Shown here: piece after piece, positions 12,090 through 25,299 of the stretch | How positions within the stretch are numbered: the stretch's first letter is position 1 | How the letters are laid out: the number at the start of each line of letters is the position of its first letter | Source of the DNA: Theocolax elegans | Taxonomy: Eukaryota; Arthropoda; Insecta; Hymenoptera; Cerocephalidae | NCBI GenBank assembly: GCA_026168455.1 | Contig: CM047426.1 | Span: 88,191,986-88,255,985, forward strand | DNA length: 64,000 nt | Direction: 5' to 3' | Position numbers and translations under genes: made by a program | The notes under the pieces: generated by a model | The model's input: the letters and a program-made list of their open reading frames with translations, nothing else | Told to the model about the DNA's origin: nothing | Databases searched by the model: none

Positions 12090-12365
12090 ACGGAGTCTAC
12101 AAGTAGTAAGAGTCAGCGAGGAGAAACGGTCGACAGCGCACGCTCGAGTAAAAGCGTTAGAGCAACCAATGAGAATCGAGCCGCTCGCTATCACCAGCAG
12201 ACGCGCGTAGCAGCCGACCAGTTTACAAGCGACGTCCACGCGACTCGGGCTGTCATAGCCCGAGCTGCTACCGTATTATAACACGACGTCTGCTAATCGC
12301 GAGACACGTTTTTCACGCTATTCATCGCTATTACGTGCTCCTATTATCAAGTCGTTCGCGGGTAC
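12090..12365. promoter_or_regulatory. CpG-rich island with CCAAT box and hairpin, possible promoter or enhancer
   Basis: One of the strongest G/C-rich islands in the window. It holds a CCAAT box at about 12164-12168 (GCAACCAATGAG), many CpGs, and a perfect hairpin: CTCGGGCT at 12244-12251, 5-nt loop, AGCCCGAG at 12257-12264. An outer inverted pair (AGCAGACG near 12197 and CGTCTGCT near 12286) flanks it. A 142-codon minus-strand frame spans part of the region but has no recognisable domain. A promoter for a distal isoform or a noncoding RNA is possible, but no strong donor follows on either strand. Confidence 0.3.
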
Positions 12366-15165
12366 GATCGACCGATAATACCGATAGATAGTAGATACAT
12401 ACAAATATATATATTTACCTATATATACATATGCATATGTACACTTATGTATGTATGTAGTGTACGATAACAAGTGGCTGGTAATAATTGTGATATTCTT
12501 AAGGCCCCTTTGCGAAATGAGGATATTCGTTCTTGTGGTTTTTCTAATGTGTGTGGTAATTCGGAATATCGTTTGTTCAGTTAGAAGAATGGGATCTTGA
12601 TCAATTGTTTCGATCAATTCATTTAACTGTGTTCTCCTAAGATGTTTTTCTAATTTTCATAAAGAATTCATTCGTTATTCGAAATATATAAGATTGTCGT
12701 CGTTTACGATTGTTGCCAAAATATGAAATTGTTATTAGATATTTACGTAAAACATCAATTATTATTATTACTTAAACTGTATGACCATCTATAACATAAT
12801 ATTATAACATTAAATTGTAGTATTATAAGCAAAGAAAATTTAATTAATTCAATGAAATACTTTTTTTTAATAGTCTTAAAAAAATATTTTTTTTTAATTT
12901 TTAAATGTTTTATAATTTTAAACATGTTATATTGCTTTCCATTAGAATTGTTTCGCCTTTACGAAACTATAGTACTTTAATTTTTAGATGTATACAAATA
13001 TTTTTTCAAGACTGTTCAAAAAAATATTATACAGTTTCACTTTTTTGTTTTCAGTGTAATTAGATGTAATACTACAATAATAAAATCCTGTATAATCATT
13101 GTTTACATACTCTAAAAAAGGTACATGGAATATCAATTACGTGACACGACTACATACATAATTTACAGTGTAATTTATCAAAAAACGTCAAACAAACACA
13201 CTTTGTCGTATAAAAATTTATCAAAAAAAAAAAAAAAATCAAGAAATCCTTGAAAAAAAAAAATTAAAATATGAAACTCATCGCAATTTAAAATTCATCG
13301 TTCTCAATTTATTCACATCATAAATCTCATCTATAGGTTAAAAAAGAACTCATTTTTCCTTGACGCGGTATAATTTATCTATGAGAAGAGGTTAAAGCCG
13401 ACACCTCGATGGATAAAAAAAATCGATTGTTTACTTTTTCGAGTAAAAAGAAAAATTCCTCAACTCCACGTGCGAAGCGCGACTGTAACATCGCATAAGG
13501 CGCTGGAAGATTACTTAGCACTTCCTTCCTTCCACTCTGCAAGTTTTAATGGGGGACTGTACACTTTACGAGTTCGCACGCGAGTGAATTTATATACGAA
13601 CGTTATACTCGCTGGATGTACTTGAAAATAGTGCAAATGTAGTATATGTCGTGTTTATGGTTATAAAAAAAATATTAACAACAATAGGGTCTCGATATTT
13701 CATTAATATTCATATTGATTACATTTTTATGTGATTTTGAAAGCACGTGTTAATACTTTCTAAAATTTAATTAATTTTATTGATTAACCGTATACACAAA
13801 TGCATTTAAATTAAATTTATTAGGTACGAAATGATGACGTAGATATGAAATCTTCTACTCAAATTAGGTATACGTATCGACATCGAATCCTTTGAGTGAA
13901 TATGTAATTATACCCATTTCACACAAGATAAAGAATGAGTGAAATATTAATATACGAACTAATAAGCTATATTGTTTTTCTTTCTAATTAAATTTCTTGA
14001 AAAATCAATATTTATTGTTAATAATAAAATTTTATTTTTGTATAATTTACATTTCACACGTATATGATTATTATTAATAATAACGTTAAAGTTAATTATC
14101 TAGTTGCTTTGCAATGGCAATATAATTTCCATTTTTATGCAGCAAACTTAGGTTGAGCGTAACTGCAACAAGTATAAATTAACTGCTAAAATATGAATAT
14201 TAATTATGTACGTAAACATTTATACAGCTAAAATGAATAATGTATGTATAGTTTATAATTAATATTTTAATATTAAAATAGGAAAATAATAGTATCGGGC
14301 ATTCCGTTATTTATAAAATAAACCGTTATAAACTAAATATTTAATTATATCTACTGTTTTGTTATTTTTCAAAGTAAACAAACAAATGTATTATACGTAT
14401 TAAGTTATTATTCCCAGATTTGACAAATAATATCGAGCGCGATTATTTTTTGGCATTTTATCAAAAATCTATTAGATCACCTAGAGATAATCACTATGGA
14501 AAATTGTTTAATCCTCAATGAAAATTTATCCTTTAATTTGCTGAAATATTACAAAATATATAAAATTTAAATAATTTTATTCATGTTAAAGAGAGACGTA
14601 TTTTGTTTCAAGGTTTTATTGTTAAAGTATAGTAAAAGATTAAACGAAACGACATTTCTTAGAAATTGTTATCTGACAGTGGTGCAATCAACATTCCCAT
14701 AATTAAAGTATATATAAAATTAAATGCATGATATCTAGTAATATAAAAAAAAAGTTCGTTTCGAAACATATTATTTAAAGGAATAATTTTGTAGTGTGTA
14801 AATTTACATATGGAATACGTACATAATAAAATAATTTTCATAAGTAACAATATTACTTTTAATATAATTTACAAGTGATCCTTGAATGAGATAATTCACG
14901 TATAAAACATTTCTCTTAAATTTGCAATACAATGCAGTTATAAATCGTACACTCGAATAATATATGCTAATAGATTTATGAAATTGGTATAATAATAACA
15001 GACAGAACGAAAAAAAAAAAGAATAAGAACCATCTTCCTTGCTTATAATAAAAGCTTGCTCATCCAAAGAAAACAAAAGCTAAAAATAATTCGAAAAATT
15101 GATTCTTATTTGAAAATATACATCTGGTGTACATAGCCAGAAAAAAAGCAAGATAGAAAATACGC
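12366..15165. other. Long AT-rich non-coding stretch
   Basis: Very AT-rich with homopolymer runs, including an A run of 16 at about 13223-13238. A small CpG patch lies at 13430-13620. No gene, RNA or repeat family was seen. Confidence 0.55.
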
Positions 15166-15169
15166 GCAT

Positions 15170-15500
15170 TCATACTATACGCCTACAGGGAATCCGCTCA
15201 CTTCCGTTTCACCGGTGGCGTACACCATGGAATTCAGTAGGCGCTTCCGTTGAGCGGCTGTCCACCTTCTCTCTTACTCCCAGTCCCCTCTTTCTCTTTC
15301 TGCTTATGGATACGCACATACACACACACATGCGTCGTGTGTGCAGTAGTGCGTAATTTCACGCACGTGCAGCCGTTCTCTTCGCACGCAGGTTTATATA
15401 CTGGAGCTTCATATGCGTCTTCGCAATATTTTCCAGTGCGACGAGGTGTACTAAATTAAAATGCACCGCGAAAAAGCTCGTGTCGACGTGAAAATCTACC
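15170..15500. promoter_or_regulatory. G/C-richer patch with CA repeat, possible regulatory element
   Basis: Mixed composition with a CA repeat at 15314-15331 and several CpGs. On the minus strand a short ATG-initiated frame (CCATGG context near 15227) reaches a GTGAGC donor-like word, but nothing supports transcription. I regard it as a possible regulatory patch only. Confidence 0.15.
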
Positions 15501-18500
15501 TTACCCTATATATAGACTATTTTTTAAAACCTGTCATTTACATGGTAATTTTTTCCTTTTTGCTTCAAGTGTATTATTAAAAAACTGATTTTTTTCATAT
15601 TATATTATCGATGTCTTTTTTTTGTAAGCGTAATATTGTTCTTGAATAATTGGTAAGCGAATGTCATGCATGAGTCAAAGTACTTGATGTATAGTTCTAA
15701 AGTAAAGTAATAACAATGATTTTCAAAACATCTATGTTTTTTTGAAGAATAATGCATGTATATCATCCCATTAATTATTGTAAAGATGAGTTTTGTTTAC
15801 TTATTTGTTTATTATGTATATAATAACTTAATATTATTATAAATAGATCGAATAGTATAACGCAAAACTTAATTAATTATAAAATAAATTAATACATTCA
15901 TAATAATAATTTACAAATTTTGCCTTCGTATATTTGGCTACATTGTATTCAAAAGCTCATTTCCACAACTTCGTATTAGTTTACAATTGATCTATACGCA
16001 CGGAAAATATTTTTAATTTTCGCAATATAAACAATAAATCTTATGGAATGCGAACACAACGAACAAATATTTTTATCGTTATTTCCTTTCAAAAACAAAA
16101 AAAAAATCTCAAAATACAATCTAGTTTTAGTATAAACATTTCGAACCCCCGAAAAGGGGTCAACATCGATAAAATTCAGTTTACACATTTTTTAGCGCAA
16201 GGATTTTGTCCATTCAACCATTTGAATTTTCATGAGCGTTCTACTTGACCCGGAAGACTATCTCATCCTATAGCTTGATATTATATTTTTTTTGTTCCGG
16301 AACCTCGGCATTTTTCATTTGCTAGGAGAAGCAATTTTGCGAAAGTGATAAACCGCCGGGAGCGCAGCGGCACATTGCGCGGTGCGCTCCATGGTGTTCC
16401 ATGCGTCTATGCGCAAATACGTGCGAAGAAGTCAACGTCATAAGAATCAGCAGTATTTTTCATTTGCTCGGGTTCATATATACTCAATTTGCAGTGACGC
16501 GTTAACAAAAATAAATAGGTAAACCTGTCATCCTATTTCAATCGGTATTTAATTCTTCTCCGTAATTAATACTTAACGCATAGTGATACACGTTTATCAA
16601 CGTTAACAGCATTATTCCCGAGTGCGCGATTTGAAATTATATCTTAAATGAAATTAAAACAAAATAACATAGTCGAATAAAAAGAAAAGTAATAATCGAG
16701 AGGATAAATGTCGAATTTCTAACATAGAATTCTATACAAAGCTATTCGAGTTCAAGAATAACAGATATACACCAGATGTTAAGCAATGATCGATTCTCGT
16801 TTGTTAGAAACAAAGCAAAACCACGCAGCAGTATCATGTTTTCGTCGCAAAATCCGTTTATACTCGTTATTTCTGTTCGCGCATCCTATAACCACTCGGA
16901 CAGGTTAATTTGCCATTCTATATCAACAGAGGGAAAATGAACTTGACCCCTGCGGCGCGTCCGACACACCTGCAAAACTATCGACACGTTGTCGAACGCA
17001 CTCCTACGTAAATACAAAATTTCCATTTCCGTATGTTACTATGACTACTTTCAAGTTCACGATTCTTTTTTTTTCTCGTATTCAAATAGCCTCTGCTTAG
17101 ATCCTAGTTAAGTTTAATTTTCCAACAGGATCGAGGAGATTTTAATTAAAAAACTTTAGACTCTTATATTACCGTTTGGTACTTGATTGAACCATTCGGA
17201 TGAAATATAGATATAAGCGTGGAATTGTTTTTTTTTCTATTTTCTTTTAAATGTAATTGGTTCTTTTGTGAATGTATTTTTGTAATATTTCTCAATATCG
17301 GTTAAAAATGGAATATTGTAATTGAATATAATTTATTTTAAAAAATGTTTGCAATTCGCAATAATTATTTTCTTATCAATAACAAAATAAAAAATTAGCA
17401 TAAATATCGTGGATGTAGAAATATTTAATTATACATATACTTGGTAGCTTTTACTTCATTGTATAGATAACATACATTTTTTTATGAATTATTAGTTGTG
17501 AAATTTTGTTGAAAGATAAGAGGTTAAATTTACATCCTATTTCCAAACATATAAGTATAAAGAAAAGAGCGTGAAAAAAATGTAATCGAGAAAATATCTT
17601 GCCTTGAAGTTTAAACATTCTAATAGTTGCAAATTATAATCAGATATATACATCAGTTAACTTGCTATCGTATCATCACTTCGGTAAAAATTAATTCGCT
17701 ATTAGCTAATTATAACGGAAAGCTTTTTCATCAATAAAAACATATCGTTGGAAAAAATTGTTAGACAAACAGTGACGATAAGTGATTAGAAAGAAAAGGA
17801 AAGATAAAAAATCAGAAAAGATACACGTAGATATTACTTTTCCTTTCCATTTGTGTTTGACATAACAAGAAAGTCGGCAAGTAATTTGCATGAACCTAAG
17901 ACCTTAATTCTTTTGTACGACTATAGTAACCTCTCTCTTCTGTTTTGTTTCCTTTTTTTGTTATTTTCCGCAACGCTTAAAACCCTAAACACGCCTTTGT
18001 CTACCACATCTTTCTTGAAGCGTTTCACTTTGACGTATGCATGGCAATGGCTAGTTGTCTTTTTTTTTTGTGTGCGCGGAAATGAAAAACTCTGGGAATT
18101 AGTTATTTTGAGGAACAGTACATGAGTCGAAACGTGTGGTACATTTTTTGCCTTGACATTTTACTACTCAGTACATTCGACGTTAAAATTCGGGTCTCTT
18201 AAAATTGCGCAATCTTATTGTTCCGTTCGTATTAGTTAAGGTAAAACAATTTTTTTTAAATTATAGCAATCTTTCAATTATTTTTTGTTTTATTATTGAA
18301 CGATAAATCAACAACAGTAATCATTAATTATAATATATTAATTTTTTAACAATTAAAAATGAACATTTTCTTTAGTGTTTAATAGAGCTTTAATAATTAT
18401 AAAATAATGGTCAATTTATCAAATACAATGATCGAGGAACTAAAGCAGATAAACAATTTTAATGAGAATCCTATATGTAAACGGATTTATGAAATTCGCA

Positions 18501-18720
18501 AATAACGAGGTATTACATTACATTTCGAATTATTTGAATATAGAGGTGGTTTTATAACGTATTGCATATAAATAAATTAATTGAATAAGTATTCGTAAAA
18601 TACAATTAGAATAAAATCTTTAAATTTTATATTTAAAAAAATGTTTAATTTCAAATAAATAATTTAATAGTAGTAAGATCAAAAAGTTATGAAAACCATA
18701 AAATATAATGTACACCAAGT
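15501..18720. other. Long AT-rich non-coding stretch with one CpG patch
   Basis: Mostly AT-rich. A compact CpG-rich patch at about 16345-16440 (GCCGGGAGCGCAGCGGC and a following GCGCGGTGCGC) is the only island. No gene recognised. Confidence 0.5.
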
Positions 18721-20108
18721 CTAATGTGTATCAGTATCTAAGAGATACCAAGACACGATCATCTCTTGCATCCCATTCTATTTTCCCATGGACATAAGGC
18801 GCACGCGCATATAGAACCGCGGATCACACATTATAATAACCCACGCAAGGTCTTCCTCGAATATCCTCATCTTCGCGTAATTACGATCAGGCTGTCGTGT
18901 TAACCATGTGTAATGCTCCTCGGGGGGAACAAAAAGTAGCAACCATTAAAAATTACCATGCTCTTTTGGTTATTGTTTCCGTGTTTGAGCTTCTCGCGTT
19001 GAGTTCGAGTCGTGTCGAGGTCACATCAACCTGTACGTGAATGTCTGTATGTGTGCGTGTATGCGTTTGTATATGTGTAACATGGTGAATGGATTTTACA
19101 CGGGAATATTGGATGAGATTACACACCGACAAGCTGTTTTTATGCCGAAAAATCTAGCTCGAAATATTTTTTTAATACAACGTACAGAATAATTATTTTA
19201 AAAATCGATTTTATTATTTAACATTTATGAATTGCATAAATTTTAAAATTTTAGATTCGCTCTTAATTAAAGTTTTGTCGGATTTGCATCGAATAAAATA
19301 AGATGCAAATTTTTATAAAATCTATATTGTTATTTCATTTTTTTTCTCGGTATTTATTAAATAGATATTGTAGATTTAAATACATAAATATTTTAGTATA
19401 ATTTTAAAAAAAATTGATCGTTGAATTTATTAATTAATAAACGTTTTAACGTGCCAGATGTCAAATAAAATTTTTTTTCCATAATATTGACAAGTATATC
19501 TTATATTGTATCAGATAAAATTTAACTTTGGCGCATAATTTAGTCGCGTATAGAGTATCACTTTAAATGCAAAATTTCACAAAGCAGAACATTACGTATA
19601 ATAATTCAAAGTATCAAAACAGTATACTTTGTTTTGCACTGCATAAACTGCGAGTAATGTTCATTCATTCGCATAAACTTGGAGTTGCCGTGTACCACAT
19701 TAAAAAGGATTAAACGGAATGAGTAACCCTTAAAAAATAAAGTGAGCATGGTAATTTTTAACGGAAAAAAAAAATTTGACTGTTACAGTGATATTAATAA
19801 AGGTAAAGTTAAAAGAAACCGATGAAGAAACTGACCCAATAAACAGGAACCAAAAGTATTATATACGAAAACGGTACAATATCAACTGTGAAATAATGAA
19901 TAAGAGTAAATAACGAATAAATGTAAAGAAAGAGAGAAGAGATATTGAGTTAAGTCGCACGCGAATGACACATTTCAGTAACACAGTACAGAATATATCC
20001 ATATTCTTAACCAAGAGGAAAAGGAGGAAGAGTGAAAGAGAGTGAGAAAGAACAAGCCAAGCGCGATATGAAATGAGTGGATATTTGCGCACAAACGAAT
20101 GCTGGAAA
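18721..20108. other. Upstream flank of the coding first exon
   Basis: 18760-19080 is moderately G/C-richer with CpGs and a TGTGTGCGTGTATGCG tract. 19100-19900 is AT-rich with nothing visible. 19940-20080 becomes purine-rich (GAAAGAGAGAGAAG-type words), a texture common just upstream of insect promoters. No exon was recognised. Confidence 0.4.
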
Positions 20109-20116
20109 TATAAAAG
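20109..20116 (+). promoter_or_regulatory. Possible TATA box
   Basis: TATAAAAG lies upstream of the long leader of the first coding exon. A transcription start about 30 nt downstream would fall near 20139, where CTGCAGCAC gives only a weak initiator. The leader would then be about 340 nt. An additional upstream noncoding exon cannot be excluded. Confidence 0.3.
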
Positions 20117-20231
20117 AATCAAGCGGAGCAGTACCTGCAGCACAGCGCTGAATCAATAGTGTCAATAAAAGTGCACAACAACCAGGCCATTCCGACTGAC
20201 CATCGAAATATCGAGGATATTCATAAAAAGA

Positions 20232-20450
20232 ATGAAACTGTGATACACTATGCTAAAACCTATATATCTCTAATACCGTCACATATGCACACACGCACAC
20301 AGGCACACAGCTATACATGAAAAAATAATATATACATATATATGTACCATACGTGAAATAATATGTGGCGACTAAAGTGTTCGCGACGAGTACGAGTGCG
20401 AAAGTTGAATCTAAGATAAACGGTGTGTAATGTTTTTTTTTAATAAGTAA
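20232..20450 (+). promoter_or_regulatory. Leader with seven short upstream ORFs
   Basis: If transcription starts near 20139, the leader holds seven ATG-initiated mini-ORFs before the main start: 20232-20243, 20250-20273, 20285-20320, 20317-20328, 20342-20356, 20363-20419 and 20430-20450. All end before the main ATG at 20478, and the last ends 27 nt upstream of it. Such a set would be expected to reduce translation of the main frame unless ribosomes re-initiate. This depends on the mapped 5' end. Confidence 0.35.
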
Positions 20451-20477
20451 GAAGGATAAAAAAAAGAAAAAATAAAA

Positions 20478-20691
20478 ATGTCGAGCGAGGAGGCGCAGCA
20501 GCAACCACGCTGCGAAACACCCCCGCAGCACGTGGACGATGAAGCCAAGTTACAAAATAGTAACAGTGGTCGAAGGATGTCGCATTTCAAGGAGTATAAG
20601 TTTTTCCGGAGTTTCAGCGCCAAAGTTGAGAACTGGCCGATGCGCAAGGCCGAAGCTCTTTGGCGGCGCATGCGCGAAAAGAAAATCGCAG
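20478..20691 (+). CDS. First coding exon of an unidentified, possibly membrane, protein
   Basis: Seventy-one codons plus one base, starting at an ATG in good insect context (AAAAATGTCG) and ending at a strong donor CAG|GTAGGT. G/C content and codon usage clearly differ from the flanks. The N-terminal half (1-30) is polar with QQQ and acidic residues. Residues 32-35 are RRMS, a PKA-type phosphorylation motif. Residues 36-70 are basic and aromatic (KEYKFFRSF, ENWPMRKAEALWRRMREKK) with amphipathic helical character. If joined to the 35224 exon, the protein continues GMCILIYQCALIVGQA, so the basic segment would be the cytoplasmic side of a first membrane span (positive-inside). I do not recognise the family; multi-pass channels with long N-terminal tails are one option among several. 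A second donor lies 4 nt downstream (GTAG repeat). The frame would otherwise stop at 20697-20699. Confidence 0.7.
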
Positions 20692-21719
20692 GTAGGTAGG
20701 TCGACGATGGTGCTCTTGTGCGTATAAAGAAACGGAGGGATATACCTCTATATATGTGTCCCTGGGGGGTATAGCCTGAGTGACCCCGAAAGGACTCGTC
20801 CTTTTCTTTTATGTACTCGCGAAATTCTTTCTTTCTTACCTTCTTCGCTTCTCCCCCTTTCTTTTCTTGTTTTTCTTTTTATGGGTTTTACGAATTATTT
20901 ATTTTATCACACGGTGATTATGGTTTTATTTCGCTCACTCGTGTTATTTGTGTATATGGTACATCTGAGCCAAAGTTTAATTATTTATCGGAAATAATTC
21001 CTTCGTTTTCTTTTTCCACATCATTTTTACGAATCGTGAGAAATTTCCAGATGTTATTTAGTATATTTAAAGAAATATATGCAAAAAAATGTTAATTAAA
21101 ATATGTAAAAAGTATAATTTATTCTTGGTTATTGTATTAATTTACAGAAATGGCATAATTCGTATTCAGGTATTCGCAATTGTTAATACAAAACAAATGG
21201 GTAAAAATTAGTCCAAATTTTTATTTTCAATCAGAGAATATGTGTGAGATTATTCGTTAATTTTTTATCAATATAATTAATGATACATAATTAACATTTC
21301 AAAAGTATAAAACTTAATTAATAAATTTATATTAATCGTGATATTTTAGAATCAAATTATTATCTATAATATTTATTATTGAATAACACTTTAAAAGTGT
21401 TTGTTTTTACATCAACTTTTCATAATATTCTAGTCGTGCCGTTAATTTCATCATTATCGATCTTAATATCGCGATTTTGAAATATTGAAAACATAAATAA
21501 ATCGCCGAGTGAGATCATCGAATTAACCTAGTATTTATAATTAGTTTGAAATTATAACCGGCGATTGTTATGATTATTATGTAAATTGCAATAAATTTGC
21601 GACGATACTTTTTTTAATAACAGCTTACTCGTATTATTAATCGTAAAATAGTTTTGATTGTAAAAAGTGACAATAAAAAAAAGAATCTATGTAGACACGT
21701 AGCTTACAACTGTTTTTCA

Positions 21720-22150
21720 ATTTTTACGTCCTCAATATTTCCAAACGATGCACTCGCAAGTTTACCGATAAAACACACCCATACCTAAATCGGATATTCA
21801 AGAACATTTGAGTAGCTCGAGAAATCGTATGGGTTCGTAACGCATAAATATCCTGCTCGAATCGCGCATCAGTTGGAATTTATTGCACTCTTCCGGTGAT
21901 CGATCTGCTCGCGATTTCAAAAAATTTTTTTTGCGGTCATTCTCGTAGTAGATATGCGTGTGTATAAATCGACGCGCGAATTTCACGATTGATTCACGTG
22001 TGTGTATGAAAAAGTAAAAAATGACGGATAAAATCAGCTGCGGTTTTATCCTGCAGCCCGCGAGAATAGAGCGAATTGATTTTTCAGGCTGCGGGTGTGA
22101 CGGTATATATATTCTACACGTCGGTGGTTGGATTTGTATTAAATAACAAA
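21720..22150. promoter_or_regulatory. Intronic CpG-rich island with hairpin, possible enhancer
   Basis: G/C-richer than its flanks with repeated TCGCG words. A perfect 8-bp inverted repeat (GGATAAAA at 22026-22033, TTTTATCC at 22044-22051) has a 10-nt loop containing the E-box CAGCTG. A 120-codon minus-strand frame lies here with no recognisable domain. Confidence 0.25.
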
Positions 22151-23564
22151 ACGCCAACACAACGGATTTCCCAAGAGTAATATTATCGGGATTGTTGTAC
22201 TTCGATGTACTTACTATACGTTACATACCCATTTCTTCTTTCTCCGTCTCTTTACTTTTAACACTCGTCGCGTTTTCTCTTTGTTTACAATTTCTATGTC
22301 CTTATCCTAACACATGAATCGTATGCTACTTTTAACCTGAGTGCACCTTGTTCATTGTAAAATAGAAAAGCACTGTGATTTGTAAGTGTAACGCTTCCTA
22401 CCGTGCACATAATATTTTCCTAGTTTCTCTGTGATGAAATGTACCTGTATAATTCGAAGCTCACATTTAGAATTATTGCATACGAGCGTGTAAGTACAGC
22501 CGTTCCTAGTAAAATGTATTAAAATATCAAAATCATTCAGTTTAAAGTAATATCGAAAAACATTTAAATTCATATTGAAAGGTAAAATTTAATCTATAAA
22601 TTCAACGTATCTTTTATATACAAAATAACACATTGGTTTTGGTGAAACCAAATGTGTAAATCGAAAATCTATAAAATATAATTGCAGTAAAAGTACGTGC
22701 GTTCTAAATTAGGTTGATTTATCAGTATTCTCATAAATTGAAAGGTTAAATTACTTTCTCGCCATGAGGACAATTTTCTTATTATAAACCGACACCAAAA
22801 AAGTATATTTTATGACGTTATGACCTGAAATAAATAATTTTTTAATAACACGAATGGAACTAGTGGTGGAATTTTAAATTATAAATGCGCTCCCTAGTGA
22901 TTATCAATTCGATTTGTAATCTAATAAATAACGAGGTTAATTAGAAATGGGTGAAAAATGTGTTAATAGTTTTAATGTATCGAAGAATCGCTTTTTATAG
23001 TACAAGAACTGTGGAAACGAAACTTGCTCCTTTATTTTAGTGCAAATAAATAATTATTTGAATAATCTTCCTACAAATTTTTATGAACGAATTTAATTGA
23101 CTTTACAATAAAATATAAAGTTTGTTTCTTCTAAATTGCCAGTCAGTACATAAAAAAAAGGGATTTAATCCAAAAGTAGCAATAGGTTGTTATTTAGGTT
23201 TTATACTACTATATCGATCCCATTTTAAATGCGAATAAATTTCTACATCAAACTCGTTACTATTTTAAATTACATCTTTCAAATGTACCCCGGAAAATTG
23301 TAAATATTTCAAAGTTTCAAGCTGTATTTGAATTCGAAATGGCGAAAAAAAAGAACCAGTAAAGTAATTACCAATTTAAATTCGAATTACGGTGAGCTCT
23401 ATAAAATCCCATCGAATACCAAATAAATGAAAGAAAAGAAGATAAGGTATACACGTCTTGAAAATAGAATAACGGTCGGAAGAAAAGGCGAATTGATCCA
23501 ATTGTTCGAGTCTCGCACAGTAAAAGTAGCTATGGTCTATATAGGTATAGCAGTTACTGCTTTT

Positions 23565-23775
23565 TTACGTCTTGGAAGCACGTGAGGAGTGCTGATCGTG
23601 TCTTGGATCTTTGACACGAAACGCGTCACGCCTGGCACTACGGGAGAATTTTCGCGCGCTTTGCCGATCGTGCACAAAGGATTCGCGCGCAGCTGCGACG
23701 CGCGCGACTTATTCCTTTTACGGCGACGCGTTTTCTACTTTCTGGAATGCACTTCTAAACGAACAAAATAGTCGG
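23565..23775. promoter_or_regulatory. Intronic CpG-rich island, possible enhancer
   Basis: A sharply bounded island with multiple CGCG words (for example GCGCGCAGCTGCGACGCGCG around 23685-23705) in very AT-rich flanks. A 60-codon frame through it has no splice context. Confidence 0.25.
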
Positions 23776-25299
23776 GATTACTAAACGTTTGTATTATATG
23801 CACTTTTAAAATGTCACTAAAAAATTAAAAGGAATTGCTTTTCTTTTTATATATCAAAAAGAGATAGTTACCCTCTATTTTTAAAGTACAATTTATAAAG
23901 TAATTTAAATTATCTATAATGATTATAAAATTATTGGTTTAATCAAATTTATATAACAATTAAATTACAAATGCGACACGATCAACATATCGACTACTTT
24001 GTATTCATATTGCGAATATCAGAACACAGAATTGTTCTTTAGTTTATGTTTAATATACAAATACAATTTAATCTTATACTCAAAAGAAAAACATTCGTTG
24101 AAAGTTCCACACATAAAACTGACTGTTTAATTTTCCTTTTATTTGTAAATGTATATTGAGTGCTGCAATTATGTTTAATCAAATAACAATTTTTATACAT
24201 TATTGCATGAAATACGATCAGTATATTTTAAATATCAATGAAATATTCATTCCCAACAAATCATTAAATGTAAAAGCGTAATAATAATAAAATTTTCTAC
24301 AAAGTGAATAAAAGATACATTATCCTATATGTATAAATGACGAAACAAAGTGAAACAACTTGCAAATTTTCACAAATTGTTATTAAATAATAAATAATTT
24401 AATATTAATGCGCGTGTGAATTAAAAAATCACCAAACGCGCGTTAGAAGTTAAGGCTACTGCTAAAACTTTCTCGTTTAATTGAACGTGCCTGTTTAAGA
24501 AATTAACAGCGAGATATCAAGAAGTAACAGAAAGTATCGTAAAGACTTTCACAACGACATTTTTCGTAGGAAATCTTTTGTATATTGACACTAATAAGTA
24601 TTTTATTATCTAATTAAAATATTAAACTCATCGGTGCGAGCTATTATTTTTTTATTAATTAAAATGTGGACTCGATATATCATATTAATGTGCTGCACGC
24701 GCAATTTATATACGTATTTATTAGTTGTACTCTTTAAACGCCGCGTATTAATTACTTAAATTATAGTATCTAGTGCAAAATAATTAAATTGCATTATTAA
24801 AATTAGCTTGAAAATGCATGTCGGTTAATATAAGTATAGAAACTGGGAAGAAACGAAAGTAACACGCAACAAACGCTTCAGAGAAAAATAATTAACTCGT
24901 ATGGCCTTTCCGAGTAATATGTCAAAAGATAGATACAAATTTCCATGAACACATTGTACTATTCATTTGCGTCTTTTATGCAATTATATCCATATATATT
25001 ATATATATTCATCTTTGGTACACGTATAATTTTCACGTCCTTGCACTACAATGCGCTGATATTTTAAAGATGCGTTGCGTGCGGCGAGTAACTTTGAAAA
25101 TTCCTGCCCGAATACGCGATTATTATTTTCGCCACGCTAATGTCACGTAGAGACTATGCGATTTACATTCGGTTAACCAGTTCTTATTTGTGTATGACTT
25201 TAAAAATGACGAAAATCGTTTCAAGAAAAAACGATTACAATTGATAGTAATCGCAAATGGTGTAGAAAAATAAACGAAAATTTAAAATAACAGAAAAAA

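Noticed and set aside
11811..12239. 142-codon minus-strand open frame
   Set aside because: No domain and no splice context; stop scarcity is explained by the CpG-rich island at its 5' end, and the rest is low complexity.
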